Of a DNA stretch of 64,000 bases, positions 55,185-63,834 are shown piece after piece; position 1 is the stretch's first letter, and each line of letters begins with the position of its first letter. Under the pieces are notes generated by a model, which saw nothing but the letters and a program-made list of their open reading frames with translations, was not told where the DNA came from and made no database searches. The DNA is from Deltaproteobacteria bacterium (GTDB lineage Bacteria; Desulfobacterota; Syntrophorhabdia; Syntrophorhabdales; Syntrophorhabdaceae), in assembly GCA_022711595.1 (NCBI GenBank), contig JAKLET010000015.1, positions 1-64,000 of the forward strand. Reading direction: 5' to 3'. Made by a program: the position numbers and the translations under genes.

Positions 55185-56039
55185 CTATTTTTTTGTTTCG
55201 CCGCGCTGGCGCCATTGCTTTGAATTGGGGAAGAACAGGGGGCTTCCGAATTTTTCCTTTCCAAAATCCCGGATAATGAGCTGCCCCTTGCCGGGGTCCG
55301 TAAGCCAGTTGACAAAAACCATGGTGTCCTTCTCATTTACGCGGGGAAATTTATTCGGGTTCACCGGGATGAGCGTTATGAAGTTGAGAAGGGCATCATC
55401 CTTTTCCACAAGCACTGCGAGCTTGATCTCCTTCTGGAGGCTGAGGAACGTTGCCCTGTCGATGAGGGTGTAGACGGAGCGCTTGTCTGCTTCCCGCAGC
55501 GTCGACGCATTGCCCTCGGAGCCTTTCTCGTAAACCTTGTACCAATCCCCGGACGGTTTCACGCCGGCCTTCTCCCAGATGACCAGTTCCGCCACATGCG
55601 TGCCCGATTTGTCTCCGCGGGTAAGAAAGTGTGCCTTTTTGTCCGCGATCTTTTTCAGGGCGTCGGCAGCGCTTTTCATGCCCTTGATGCCGGCGGGGTC
55701 CGCGGGCGGCCCTACGATGACAAAATCGTTGTACATCAGGTCGATCCTCTGTGTCCCGAAGCCTTCACTGACAAACTTTTCCTCGAGGGATTTCGCGTGG
55801 ACCATGACAAGATCGATACTGCCTTTTTTCGCGATATTGAGGGTGGCGCCAGTGCCGGCCCCGACGTGGCGCACGCGGATGCCCGTGTCCTTCTCGAATT
55901 GGTCCTCGAGAACATTGACGATGCCCGAATCAACGGGGCCTATGGTGCTCGCCATGAAGACAAAACCATCCCCGGCGGAAAGCAGCACGGGGAAAGAAAA
56001 CAACACGGCAAGAAAGAAAAGAACTGTTGTCTTTTTCAT
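55185..56039 (-). CDS. Second TupA-like binding protein
   Basis: A 284-residue periplasmic protein with a signal peptide (LFFLAVLFSFPVLLSAGDG). It is a diverged paralogue of the adjacent TupA, with matching segments GAGTGATLNIAKKGSIDLVM, MYNDFVIVGPPADPAGIKGM and FLTRGDKSGTHVAELVIWEK. The N-terminal TTTSTQDSG is replaced by MASTIGPVDSG, so the ligand contacts differ. It may bind molybdate or another oxyanion, or tungstate with another affinity. It is the first gene of the operon, with GGAGGGTTTT upstream of the ATG. Confidence 0.88.
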   Translation of the reverse strand: MKKTTVLFFLAVLFSFPVLLSAGDGFVFMASTIGPVDSGIVNVLEDQFEKDTGIRVRHVGAGTGATLNIAKKGSIDLVMVHAKSLEEKFVSEGFGTQRIDLMYNDFVIVGPPADPAGIKGMKSAADALKKIADKKAHFLTRGDKSGTHVAELVIWEKAGVKPSGDWYKVYEKGSEGNASTLREADKRSVYTLIDRATFLSLQKEIKLAVLVEKDDALLNFITLIPVNPNKFPRVNEKDTMVFVNWLTDPGKGQLIIRDFGKEKFGSPLFFPNSKQWRQRGETKK

Positions 56040-56257
56040 AAAACCCTCCTTGCTTTCGTAACAGCTTGAATATCTGTATAAGGTTTAAATTTACCATAAA
56101 TTGTGCATATCGTCCAAATTAATAACCAATAGTTTACAATTACGTTATTCAAGAATAATGATCCGTTTGCAAACAAATGCAAGAAAGGGGGGGGGTTCTT
56201 TAACCGGTTATTGGGATTTGGCAACCGGTCCTTCCCCGGGCTTGGGGGCCCCAAAGC

Positions 56258-57883
56258 CTATTCTGCAAAAAGATCCGTGAAGGTAAAGTTTTCGCCGTCG
56301 AAGAGACCCCTGTCGCTGAGCTTCAGTTTAGGGATGACAAGGAGGGCCATGAAGGAAAGGGTCATGAAGGGGGCCCTCAGCGTTGTCCCCAATTCTTTCG
56401 CGAGCACATTGAGCCGGCTGTATTTCACCGCAACGTCCCACCCGTCACCGTCAGACATGATACCTGCCACGGGAAGGGGAAGCACCGTTTTCGTCTCATC
56501 GGAAACGAGGGAGATCCCTCCTTTTTTCTCAATGACAAGGTTCACGGCATCGCATATCATCTCATCCGACACACCCACGGCGATGATATTGTGTGAATCG
56601 TGGGCCACCGATGAGGCGATGGCCCCATTTTTCAGGCCGAACCCCCTGATAAAACCCACGGCCGGGGGAGCATCCGCATAACGGTTGACAACGGTTACCT
56701 TCAGGATGTCCCGGGAGGCATCGCAGACAGCGGCATCGCCCTCAAAAATGGGCGCCTCGAGTGACCCTCCAGTAATGAGCTGCCCTTCGATGACCTCGAT
56801 GACACGCATTAACGCGGACCTCTTTCTCACGAGGAAATCTGCGGGCCTTTTGGGGTTGGCGCGAAAAACATTCATGGGAGCCGCAGGGCGGTGGACCAAA
56901 CATGTTTCGCCGTTCTCGGCGACTGTTTTCCCGCGCACCAGGGTCTTAAGAACCACAAGCTCCTCGAGGTTGTTCACGACAACCATGTCCGCCGCGTCGC
57001 CCTTTCTGAGAAGCCCCACGTCAAGACCGTAATGGAGAACTGGGTTAAGGCAGGCGCATCGCAAGACCTTCATGACATCCATGCCGGCGCGCACCGCCCG
57101 CGCCGCCAGGACATTGATATGTCCCCTGACAAGGTCGTCCGGATGCTTGTCATCGCTGCAGAACATGCAATGATCGGGGTATTCTGCTATCAGAGGGCAA
57201 AGCGCGTCAAGGTTCCGGGCCGCTGAGCCTTCGCGTATCTGGACCTTCATGCCGAAGGAAATCTTCTCGCGCGCCTCTTCGATGTCGAAAGATTCATGGT
57301 CTGTTGAAATGCCCGCAGCCGCGTATTTACGCAGTTTCTGCCCGCGCAGGCCCGGTGCATGGCCGTCCACCGGTTTTCCGAGCCGCCTTGCCAGCTCTAT
57401 TTTCGCGAGCACTTCGCGGTCGCCGCCTATGACGCCGGGAAAGTTCATCACCTCGCTGAGGTATCCTATCCTTGCATCGCCCAGGAGCTCTCCGGTCTGG
57501 TCCGCTCCAATGACCGCCCCTGACGTTTCGAAGGGGCTCGCCGGGACGCAGGAGGGCGCGCCGAAAACAAACGTGAAGGATACATCGGCACCGTTCTCCA
57601 TCATGTAATGCACACCATCTGGCCCAAGGACATTGGCTATCTCGTGGGGATCGGATACTGTTGCGACAGTGCCCTGTACAACGGCAAGGCGGGCAAATTC
57701 TGCCGGGGTAAGCATGGAACTCTCGATGTGGACGTGGGCATCCACAAAACCGGGGATGATGTATGAATCATGCCAGTAGCGCTCCCGCTCGATGCCTGCG
57801 ATAACGCCTTCCACGATATGAACGGCACCCGGGAAAACGGTTTCGTTATGGAGGTCCACTATATTACCTTTGATAGTCTTCAA
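56258..57883 (-). CDS. ade: Adenine deaminase
   Basis: A 541-residue amidohydrolase converting adenine to hypoxanthine and ammonia. Motif HVHIESSML (first metal His pair) follows the IIPGFVDA strand; VSDPHEIANVLG, DGHAPGLRGQKL, STDHESFDI and CSDDKHPDDL supply the other metal and catalytic residues. The C-terminal domain has GLKNGAIASSVAHDSHNIIA. The start is taken as TTG 57883, since GGGAGGGGG lies seven bases upstream; a frame open to 57955 would add a non-homologous 24 residues. Confidence 0.94.
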   Translation of the reverse strand: MKTIKGNIVDLHNETVFPGAVHIVEGVIAGIERERYWHDSYIIPGFVDAHVHIESSMLTPAEFARLAVVQGTVATVSDPHEIANVLGPDGVHYMMENGADVSFTFVFGAPSCVPASPFETSGAVIGADQTGELLGDARIGYLSEVMNFPGVIGGDREVLAKIELARRLGKPVDGHAPGLRGQKLRKYAAAGISTDHESFDIEEAREKISFGMKVQIREGSAARNLDALCPLIAEYPDHCMFCSDDKHPDDLVRGHINVLAARAVRAGMDVMKVLRCACLNPVLHYGLDVGLLRKGDAADMVVVNNLEELVVLKTLVRGKTVAENGETCLVHRPAAPMNVFRANPKRPADFLVRKRSALMRVIEVIEGQLITGGSLEAPIFEGDAAVCDASRDILKVTVVNRYADAPPAVGFIRGFGLKNGAIASSVAHDSHNIIAVGVSDEMICDAVNLVIEKKGGISLVSDETKTVLPLPVAGIMSDGDGWDVAVKYSRLNVLAKELGTTLRAPFMTLSFMALLVIPKLKLSDRGLFDGENFTFTDLFAE

Positions 57884-57932
57884 GAAAGAACCCCCTCCCG
57901 GCGTTGTTCTAAAATAAACATCAAAATAAAAA

Positions 57933-58026
57933 AATAACCAATGACCAAAGCCCAATAACCAATTAAAACGTCCTGTTCCAAACGTTCTCTTTTTGTCTGG
58001 TCATTGGTAATTGGTAATTGGTTATT
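57933..58026. repeat. AATAACCAAT repeat cluster (inverted and direct)
   Basis: AATAACCAAT occurs at 57933-57942 and 57954-57963, and its complement ATTGGTTATT at 58017-58026; the intervening TTGGTAATTGGTAATTGG is a degenerate tandem. The arms can pair over about 28 bases. It fills the gap between ade and porG. Further copies lie at 56121-56130 and, inverted, at 49410-49419, both intergenic. Confidence 0.6.
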
Positions 58027-58061
58027 ATCAGTTACCTTTGGTCCCTGTTCCCTGTTTTTTA

Positions 58062-58616
58062 CTACTGCGCCTTTATGACCGTTGCTTCGTTGTATGCACG
58101 GGTATAGGCGTTTATGTTCTTCTGCCCCCCGGCGCTGCCAAAACGGGCGCGGATCGGCTCTTCAAGCGTGTTAAGCTCGACAACGCCGGTCGCCTTCACG
58201 AGGGCGCCGAGCATGGTCGTGTTCGTGATGGGAACACCGAGCTCTTCCTTGGCGATCTTTGTCGCGTCAACGAACACTATATTCCGGCCGGGAAAGAGTG
58301 TTTTTAGTTCTTCTGCTGATTTATTTGAATTTATAACGATGTATCCGCCCTCTTTAAGGCCGTCCGTGGGGTTTGCCGATACAACAAGCGTCGGGTCGAG
58401 TATGAGGACGCTGTCCGGCTTATAGACCTTTGACCTTAATTTGATGGGCTTGTCCGATACGCGCAGGAAGGCCTGCACCGGGGCTCCGCGGCGCTCGGGA
58501 CCGAAGCTGGGAAACGCCTGTGCGCTCATACCCTGTTTTATTGCAGCCTGGGCAATGATCTCCGCCGATGTTACGGCGCCCTGCCCGCCTCTTCCGTGAA
58601 ATCTGACCTCTACCAT
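58062..58616 (-). CDS. porG: 2-oxoacid:acceptor oxidoreductase gamma subunit
   Basis: A 184-residue protein with the family motifs VRFHGRGGQGAVTSAEIIAQ, FPSFGPERRGAPVQAFLRVS and PITNTTMLGALVKATGVV. In PFOR/VOR-type enzymes the gamma subunit joins alpha, beta and delta subunits to oxidise pyruvate or other 2-oxoacids with ferredoxin. Here none of the partner genes is next to it: ade lies downstream and cysS upstream. GGAG is present before the ATG, 13 bases after the cysS stop, so it is probably co-transcribed with cysS. Confidence 0.92.
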   Translation of the reverse strand: MVEVRFHGRGGQGAVTSAEIIAQAAIKQGMSAQAFPSFGPERRGAPVQAFLRVSDKPIKLRSKVYKPDSVLILDPTLVVSANPTDGLKEGGYIVINSNKSAEELKTLFPGRNIVFVDATKIAKEELGVPITNTTMLGALVKATGVVELNTLEEPIRARFGSAGGQKNINAYTRAYNEATVIKAQ

Positions 58617-58629
58617 CTATGTTCTCCTT

Positions 58630-60075
58630 TCAAGAAACTGAATGTTTGACCCGCCACTGCGTGCCTTTCGGTGTATCGAGAAGCATTATGCCTTTTTCCG
58701 CAAGCATGTTCCTGATCTCATCCGCCTTTTTGAAATCCTTGTTCTTCCTCGCCTCCACCCGGTCATTGATCGCCTGTTCCACAAACGTGCCGTCGAGACC
58801 TGTGCGGGTGAGATGGCGTATTCTTTCCTGTGATTCCAGGGCTTCTATGCTGTCCGTGAAAAGCCCCAGCGTTCCGGCGAGCAATTCGTATATTCCTTCA
58901 GCATAAGCGATAAGCCCGGCCGTACTTTCGTCCTTTTCGTCGGCCATCCGGTTTATCTCCTTCGAAAGCTCGAAAACGTACGAAAGAGCAAGGGCGGTAT
59001 TGAAATCATCATCCATGGCATCGACGAACTTCTTCGCTATCTCGTCGGCCTCCGGATACGTGCGGGGCTCCACCTTCCCGCCTTTCTGAGCCTCCATTGC
59101 CCGCTGGCGTGTGTAGTAAAGCCTGTGGAGCGCCCTGTTGACATCCTCGATGGACTGTTCGTTATAATCGACGGGACTCCGGTAATGGTTGGACAGAAAG
59201 AAAAGACGAAGAACCTCGGGATGATATTCCTTAAGAAAGTCTTTGATCGAGAGCGTGTTGCCGATAGATTTGGACATTTTTTCGCGGTCGATATTGACAA
59301 ATCCGTTGTGGATCCAGTAGTTGACGAACCTCTCCCCCGTGGCCGCCTCGGTCTGTGCCTTCTCATTCTCGTGGTGTGGGAAAACAAGGTCCTTGCCGCC
59401 GCCGTGTATATCGAAGGGATTCCCCAGGTAGAGGGTGCTCATTACCGAGCACTCTATGTGCCAGCCGGGCCGGCCTGCCCCGAAAGGTGTATCCCATGAC
59501 GGTTCGCCTTCCTTCGAGGCCTTCCAGAGGGCAAAATCTAGGGGATTCCTTTTTCTTTCATCCACTTCGACACGGGCGCCCGCAACCATCTCTTCCAGAG
59601 ACCGCTTGGAGAGCTGTCCGTAGTTTTTAAAGCTTTCTACCGAAAAATAGACATCGCCGTCGATGTTATATGCGTGGCCTTTTTTAAGAAGCGTATCCAC
59701 CAGGGCTATCATGTCGCCTATGTGCTGCGTGGCACGCGGCTCATGGTCCGGCCTGAGGACACCAAGCGCGTCCATATCGTCGTAGAAGGAACGGATATAT
59801 TTCTCCCCAACCTCCTGCCAGGGTATATTCTCGGTCTGGGATTTCTTTATTATCTTGTCGTCGATATCGGTAAAGTTCTTCACATAGGTAACTTCGTAAT
59901 TCTTCGAGAGCAGGTATCGGTAAATGGTGTCAAAGACAATGGCGCTTCTAGCGTGGCCGATATGGCAATGGTCGTACACGGTGACTCCGCAGACATAAAG
60001 CTTCACCTTCCCTTCGGAAAGGGGGGTAAAATCTTCTTTTTTCCCGGAGATGGTATTGTAAACCTTCAAGGCCAT
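58630..60075 (-). CDS. cysS: Cysteinyl-tRNA synthetase
   Basis: A 481-residue class I synthetase. Zn site Cys in [12 protein letters not shown], the HIGH motif in [18 protein letters not shown] in [13 protein letters not shown], and [13 protein letters not shown] with [11 protein letters not shown] are all present. The start at 60075 ([13 protein letters not shown]) fits the family N-terminus; a longer frame from 60144 adds non-homologous residues. The ribosome-binding site is weak. porG follows 13 bases downstream. Confidence 0.96.
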   Translation of the reverse strand: MALKVYNTISGKKEDFTPLSEGKVKLYVCGVTVYDHCHIGHARSAIVFDTIYRYLLSKNYEVTYVKNFTDIDDKIIKKSQTENIPWQEVGEKYIRSFYDDMDALGVLRPDHEPRATQHIGDMIALVDTLLKKGHAYNIDGDVYFSVESFKNYGQLSKRSLEEMVAGARVEVDERKRNPLDFALWKASKEGEPSWDTPFGAGRPGWHIECSVMSTLYLGNPFDIHGGGKDLVFPHHENEKAQTEAATGERFVNYWIHNGFVNIDREKMSKSIGNTLSIKDFLKEYHPEVLRLFFLSNHYRSPVDYNEQSIEDVNRALHRLYYTRQRAMEAQKGGKVEPRTYPEADEIAKKFVDAMDDDFNTALALSYVFELSKEINRMADEKDESTAGLIAYAEGIYELLAGTLGLFTDSIEALESQERIRHLTRTGLDGTFVEQAINDRVEARKNKDFKKADEIRNMLAEKGIMLLDTPKGTQWRVKHSVS

Positions 60076-60147
60076 AGCGTTGACTGTAATATTTACCACA
60101 GGAATTGCAATGTTGTCAAAGCAATTGAGCGGTGCTGCCTTCACTGC

Positions 60148-61569
60148 TTAAAGAGCTGTCAAAGGTTTTAAACCGGACTTTGCCAGACTGTCCGCGCCAT
60201 CGTTGAAGCTTTTTATAAGATTGGCGATGAGGTTTTGGTAATACGGCATGCCCCCTTCCGCCGCCTCGGTTATCATTTCGTTCGCATTCATGGCGTTCGC
60301 CTGGTCTCGCACGGTCCTTGTTCCCGGATCTTCACCCGGGCAAAGCCCGTACTCCTGCATCCTCAGGACCCCCACCTGGCGAGGCAGCTTGCTTTCATAA
60401 AGCATCCGGAACGCGTCGATGACAGCCAGATAACTCTCGAGTGCGTCCTCGGGAAGATCACCGATAATGCCTTCCCTGTTTGCCGCCTGCAGATAATTAC
60501 AGGCCATATCAACAAAAACGGCCAGGCCGATCATGAAAAGGTCCAGTTTATCCAGCAGGGAAACGGACCCCTGAGCCCTCGCAACACCCATGACGACCGA
60601 TGCTATCTGCCTTACCTGGGGCATAAAAACCCATTCCCGGGCTGTCATCATGGTGTGCTCCAGGGTATCATGGACCGCCTGATAGATCTCGTCTTCCGAA
60701 AGAGAGGCCGTGTCCTCCCCGCTGGAAAAACTTCTCACGGCACGATCAAGATCTGTCTGTTTCACCAGACTGAAAATATCGCCGAAGCGCTTTACGAGGT
60801 CCTCCTGGCGTCCCGGCGGAATACACATCAGAACGTTTTGAAGAAAATCCGGCAAGTCCTGTCCGATCAGGGACCTGGAAATCCCATACCTGCCGGATAA
60901 CAGACATGATCTCTGCCGTACATATTTCTGAAAGACAGGCTCAACCTTTCCGGTTGCATCCATTTCCCTTACAAGAGAACCGTATCTCTTGGGGTCCAGT
61001 CTTGCCGCGGCCACTATCTCCACCGCTTTCCTCAGGGTGTTCTGATGGAGCCCGACCGCCCTCGCCGCGAGGGTCCGCGATTGTCCGTTCTTTCTGCCGC
61101 CTTGCGTCCTCCTGTCCGGCCCGCTGTCCGCGCCTGGCATCCCGCGGCCATTTTTAATAGATCCAGATGTCTTCCGGCTGTCATTCCTTTTCATCATGCC
61201 GGCCATTGCCCCGGAGACGATGTTCTTCTCGATATTCATCCTCAATTGTTCGGCCTTGATCGCTTCGAATACTGCGACCTTTTCGGATATCGCAAGGTCC
61301 TTTCTGCAGGTGTTCTCGTCGTGCTCTCCTCTTACAATGCTCTGTATATCGATAAAACTGTAATGTTTCCCTTCGATGAGCGATATGATGCCGAGCTGCC
61401 TGAGGGCGCAAAGTCGCCGGTATCCGGCGACAAGTTCTTTCGTACCTTTTTTGATCACGATCGGCTGGAGCAATCCCAGCTCTGATATGGATCTCATCAG
61501 GCCTTCAATGTCTCCGAGGTCCTCCCTGTGCCGTTTACCCACAATGACATCTCCTATGTCCATCTCCAT
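60148..61569 (-). CDS. ParB N-terminal domain protein (plasmid/ICE-type)
   Basis: A 473-residue protein. The ParB/sulfiredoxin-like domain is in the first 130 residues, with GLMRSISELGLLQPIVIKKG and ELVAGYRRLCALRQLG. A basic, Gly/Ser/Arg-rich linker (about 125-165) leads into a long helical C-terminal region, which is not the usual ParB dimerisation domain and was not recognised. GGGGGA precedes the ATG. The lack of an adjacent parA and the position beside a replication-like winged-helix gene suggest an integrated plasmid or ICE module rather than the chromosome partition locus. Confidence 0.7.
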   Translation of the reverse strand: MEMDIGDVIVGKRHREDLGDIEGLMRSISELGLLQPIVIKKGTKELVAGYRRLCALRQLGIISLIEGKHYSFIDIQSIVRGEHDENTCRKDLAISEKVAVFEAIKAEQLRMNIEKNIVSGAMAGMMKRNDSRKTSGSIKNGRGMPGADSGPDRRTQGGRKNGQSRTLAARAVGLHQNTLRKAVEIVAAARLDPKRYGSLVREMDATGKVEPVFQKYVRQRSCLLSGRYGISRSLIGQDLPDFLQNVLMCIPPGRQEDLVKRFGDIFSLVKQTDLDRAVRSFSSGEDTASLSEDEIYQAVHDTLEHTMMTAREWVFMPQVRQIASVVMGVARAQGSVSLLDKLDLFMIGLAVFVDMACNYLQAANREGIIGDLPEDALESYLAVIDAFRMLYESKLPRQVGVLRMQEYGLCPGEDPGTRTVRDQANAMNANEMITEAAEGGMPYYQNLIANLIKSFNDGADSLAKSGLKPLTAL

Positions 61570-61958
61570 GTGTCTATCCCCCTGACGGTTTCTGATTATA
61601 GATTAAGTTCCGCTTGTGTGTTGTCATTATGAGACGCACAATGATAAGCGCACGTCGTGCATATTACGGCTGTTCCTGTCTTTCATAACCACTCGTTATC
61701 CTTACGCTGTCATGCAATGTTCAAAGCAACCCCCTGTGCACGATTCGTACACGGGGGGAGCGGCGGTAATATCCGCGTAAAACTTCTATATAAAGCTCTT
61801 CACGCAATAAGCAGATCACATAAAGTGCACCATATACACCTCAGACAGGATCTTTTCCATATGGCCGCCATATCGGTCTTCTCTTCGCCTTCAGTAACTC
61901 GCCCCTTACGGTAGTCTACCCGGAGGCGAATCCGGTCATCCCGGTCACACCGCCGTAA
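61570..61958. other. Intergenic region with strong hairpin, upstream of the ParB-like gene
   Basis: About 390 bp without a supported gene. A 13-bp stem with one mismatch and one G-U pair (CCCCCTGTGCACG/CGTACACGGGGGG, 61730-61758, 3-base loop) is the main structure; no T run follows on either strand. Close to the winged-helix gene stop are short repeats, CCGGTCAT-CCCGGTCAC. The region could hold the ParB-like gene's promoter, a binding site or a structured RNA. Confidence 0.4.
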
Positions 61959-62300
61959 TTAACCGGGTATTACCCATTTTTCGACGGGCAGAAAATAATA
62001 ACGGCTTTTATTTCCCCTTCCCCTGCGCTTGAGCTGCACGACTATCCAGTACCCTTTAAGGGTCTTGATAGCATCGAAGGCCTTTCTCCTCGATATGCCG
62101 CTTTTCCTTGCAATCTCATCGACCGATACGTGCATGGTCTTGATGTATCCCTTTTTGGCCCTCTTTGCTTCCGTAAAACCGAATAAAAGGGCAAAGAATA
62201 CGCAACTTACATAGGGACCAAACCCTGCCATGTATCGATCAATGTATGTACCAAGGATCTCAGTTATCCGTGGATCTTCAATACCGGCCTCTTTTGTCAT
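61959..62300 (-). CDS. Winged-helix DNA-binding protein (replication-initiator-like)
   Basis: The start at 62300 follows GGAAG six bases upstream; a longer frame up to 62435 would overlap the preceding gene. The 113-residue product has a helical N-terminus (IDRYMAGFGPYVSCVFFALL) and a winged-helix core: TMHVSVDEIARKSGISRRKA, then the wing KGYWIVVQLKRRGRGNKSRY and YFLPVEKW. This resembles small plasmid replication or regulatory proteins. It is the last of three genes from the promoter at 63806-63834. Confidence 0.65.
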   Translation of the reverse strand: MTKEAGIEDPRITEILGTYIDRYMAGFGPYVSCVFFALLFGFTEAKRAKKGYIKTMHVSVDEIARKSGISRRKAFDAIKTLKGYWIVVQLKRRGRGNKSRYYFLPVEKWVIPG

Positions 62301-62320
62301 ATTTCTTCCGGTCTTCAGCG

Positions 62321-63004
62321 CTATTCCGCCGGGGCTGCAGTCTTTCTTGAATAGAATAGCGAAGAAACGTAACTGTCGTGCCTGCGCATCACACTTGTCT
62401 CGGCCCGGTTTCTTTTGCCGGGACCGGAAAGACAACCGCGGGTGCCTGCACCTGACACCCCTGTATTATCCCGGTCTGGATCTGTTGCACAATCACCGCG
62501 CCGCCCGTACCCGGAGCGCCGGTCAAAAATGCAAGCCCCATCCGGATCCGCATTGAGCACTGAGATTTCCGGACCGTCTCCCGTTTCCGAAAGGGAAGAT
62601 TGCCAGCGCAGGTCTTTCTTCACCACCCTCTTTATCCTCTGCTCTATCCAAAGGCAGATGTAGCACGCGATCTCGCCGGCAGTTTTTGAAAGATCCAGTC
62701 TGCCCTGCTTTGCGATCTGCATCAACACCACCGCGGCGTCATGCATATAATCATCGAGACGGTCCTCTCCGAGATATGCCCTGTCCATCCGACCCACTAC
62801 CTTCTTTACGATGTTCCTTATGACCTTTTTTGCGTAAAGCTTTTCCACGAGCCATTGCTGACCTAAAACCCTTGCGTCTTCCAGCATGTCCGAAAACTCA
62901 TCGGCGTTTACCGACCTGAAGAACGTCCTCGTATATGCCGCCGTATCCAACATGCGGTCCCTGGCATTGAATATCCCCGATGTACCGCCCTCTGAATAAG
63001 TCAT
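62321..63004 (-). CDS. Unrecognised protein of the plasmid-like operon
   Basis: A 227-residue protein with GGGGGAG before the ATG. A helical N-terminal two-thirds contains AYTRTFFRSVNADEFSDML, LVEKLYAKKVIRNIVKKVVG and DLSKTAGEIACYICLWIEQR; the last 75 residues are Gly/Arg/Asp-rich and low in hydrophobic residues, probably disordered. The helices have a vague likeness to sigma-factor region 2, but no motif confirms this. It lies 16 bases after the preceding gene. Confidence 0.55.
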   Translation of the reverse strand: MTYSEGGTSGIFNARDRMLDTAAYTRTFFRSVNADEFSDMLEDARVLGQQWLVEKLYAKKVIRNIVKKVVGRMDRAYLGEDRLDDYMHDAAVVLMQIAKQGRLDLSKTAGEIACYICLWIEQRIKRVVKKDLRWQSSLSETGDGPEISVLNADPDGACIFDRRSGYGRRGDCATDPDRDNTGVSGAGTRGCLSGPGKRNRAETSVMRRHDSYVSSLFYSRKTAAPAE

Positions 63005-63020
63005 AAGCTCTCCCCCTTAT

Positions 63021-63719
63021 TTAATTATCTTTCGCTGTGTCCTGGACCGGGTCTTTCTCCTGTGCAAAAAAAACCTTTGTTTTTCCGTAGCCAAGCAATG
63101 TGAGGCGCTCTGCGCTGCCTTTCGGGAAAAGCCTTCCCACCACCGAACAGGGTATGTTGATGCGTTCCCGGACAGCCCTGAATGCACTATCAAGGTTCTC
63201 CGGCGTAGGCGAGGCCCTGATAACAGAAACAGCTTCTCCCGTGAGATATCCGCCCGTGATACCGATGAACTCTTCAACGCCGGTTTTGCCCGATGTGTTT
63301 ATATTTTCCCGTTTATCGTAAAGGATATCCCTGGTCCTTACCGTTGAAATAATCATGAGCGACCCCGCCAAAATAAAAATAATGATCGTCAGGTACCGTG
63401 CGGTAAAGGCCGTCTTCACAGACACCTTCCGTACGGTATTTTTCAGGGCAGGGGTGTTGATCGTCCTGTATCCGCTTCTCCTGCCCGCTTCTTTGTCCAT
63501 TATGGACATGATCTTTAAGATCTGACGATGTTCCTTTTCAAAATCATCGCTGAAAAAGCATACGCTGAATATTTTTGCCTGGACACTGAGAATGGGAAGG
63601 TCCAGTTTATGGATCACCACGGGACTTTGTGACGCAAGATACGACAGCAGACCCAATATTACTATGCCAACCGCGCAATACACCCCATGATCCCCGACCC
63701 TGTTGCCCTGTCTTTCCAC
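63021..63719 (-). CDS. Membrane protein of unknown function, first gene of the operon
   Basis: A 232-residue protein starting at GTG 63719, with AAGGGGGGA six bases upstream. Two membrane helices are predicted, about 10-30 (GVYCAVGIVILGLLSYLA) and 108-127 (YLTIIIFILAGSLMIIS), with a cytoplasmic-type part between them and a soluble C-terminal domain (EEFIGITGGYLTGEAVSV, NIPCSVVGRLFPKGS). No family was recognised. It precedes the other two genes of this operon. Confidence 0.6.
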   Translation of the reverse strand: MERQGNRVGDHGVYCAVGIVILGLLSYLASQSPVVIHKLDLPILSVQAKIFSVCFFSDDFEKEHRQILKIMSIMDKEAGRRSGYRTINTPALKNTVRKVSVKTAFTARYLTIIIFILAGSLMIISTVRTRDILYDKRENINTSGKTGVEEFIGITGGYLTGEAVSVIRASPTPENLDSAFRAVRERINIPCSVVGRLFPKGSAERLTLLGYGKTKVFFAQEKDPVQDTAKDN

Positions 63720-63805
63720 GGCAATCCCCCCTTATCGTTCAAACGGGAACAACTGATATGTGATTGTAAATGCTTGTTTGAGAAATAACTGTAAAAGGAA
63801 ATTTA

Positions 63806-63834
63806 TTAATATACAAGACAGGATATCTTGTCAA
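63806..63834 (-). promoter_or_regulatory. Promoter of the three-gene plasmid-like operon
   Basis: TTGACA (63829-63834) and TATTAA (63806-63811) are 17 bases apart on the minus strand. The inverted repeat ACAAGA-CAGGATA-TCTTGT (63813-63831) fills the spacer and touches the -35 box, a likely operator, for instance for the winged-helix protein of the same operon. Confidence 0.6.

Noticed and set aside
57884..57955. Upstream ATG extension of adenine deaminase
   Set aside because: Would add 24 residues encoded by the repeat region; the TTG at 57883 has an excellent ribosome-binding site.
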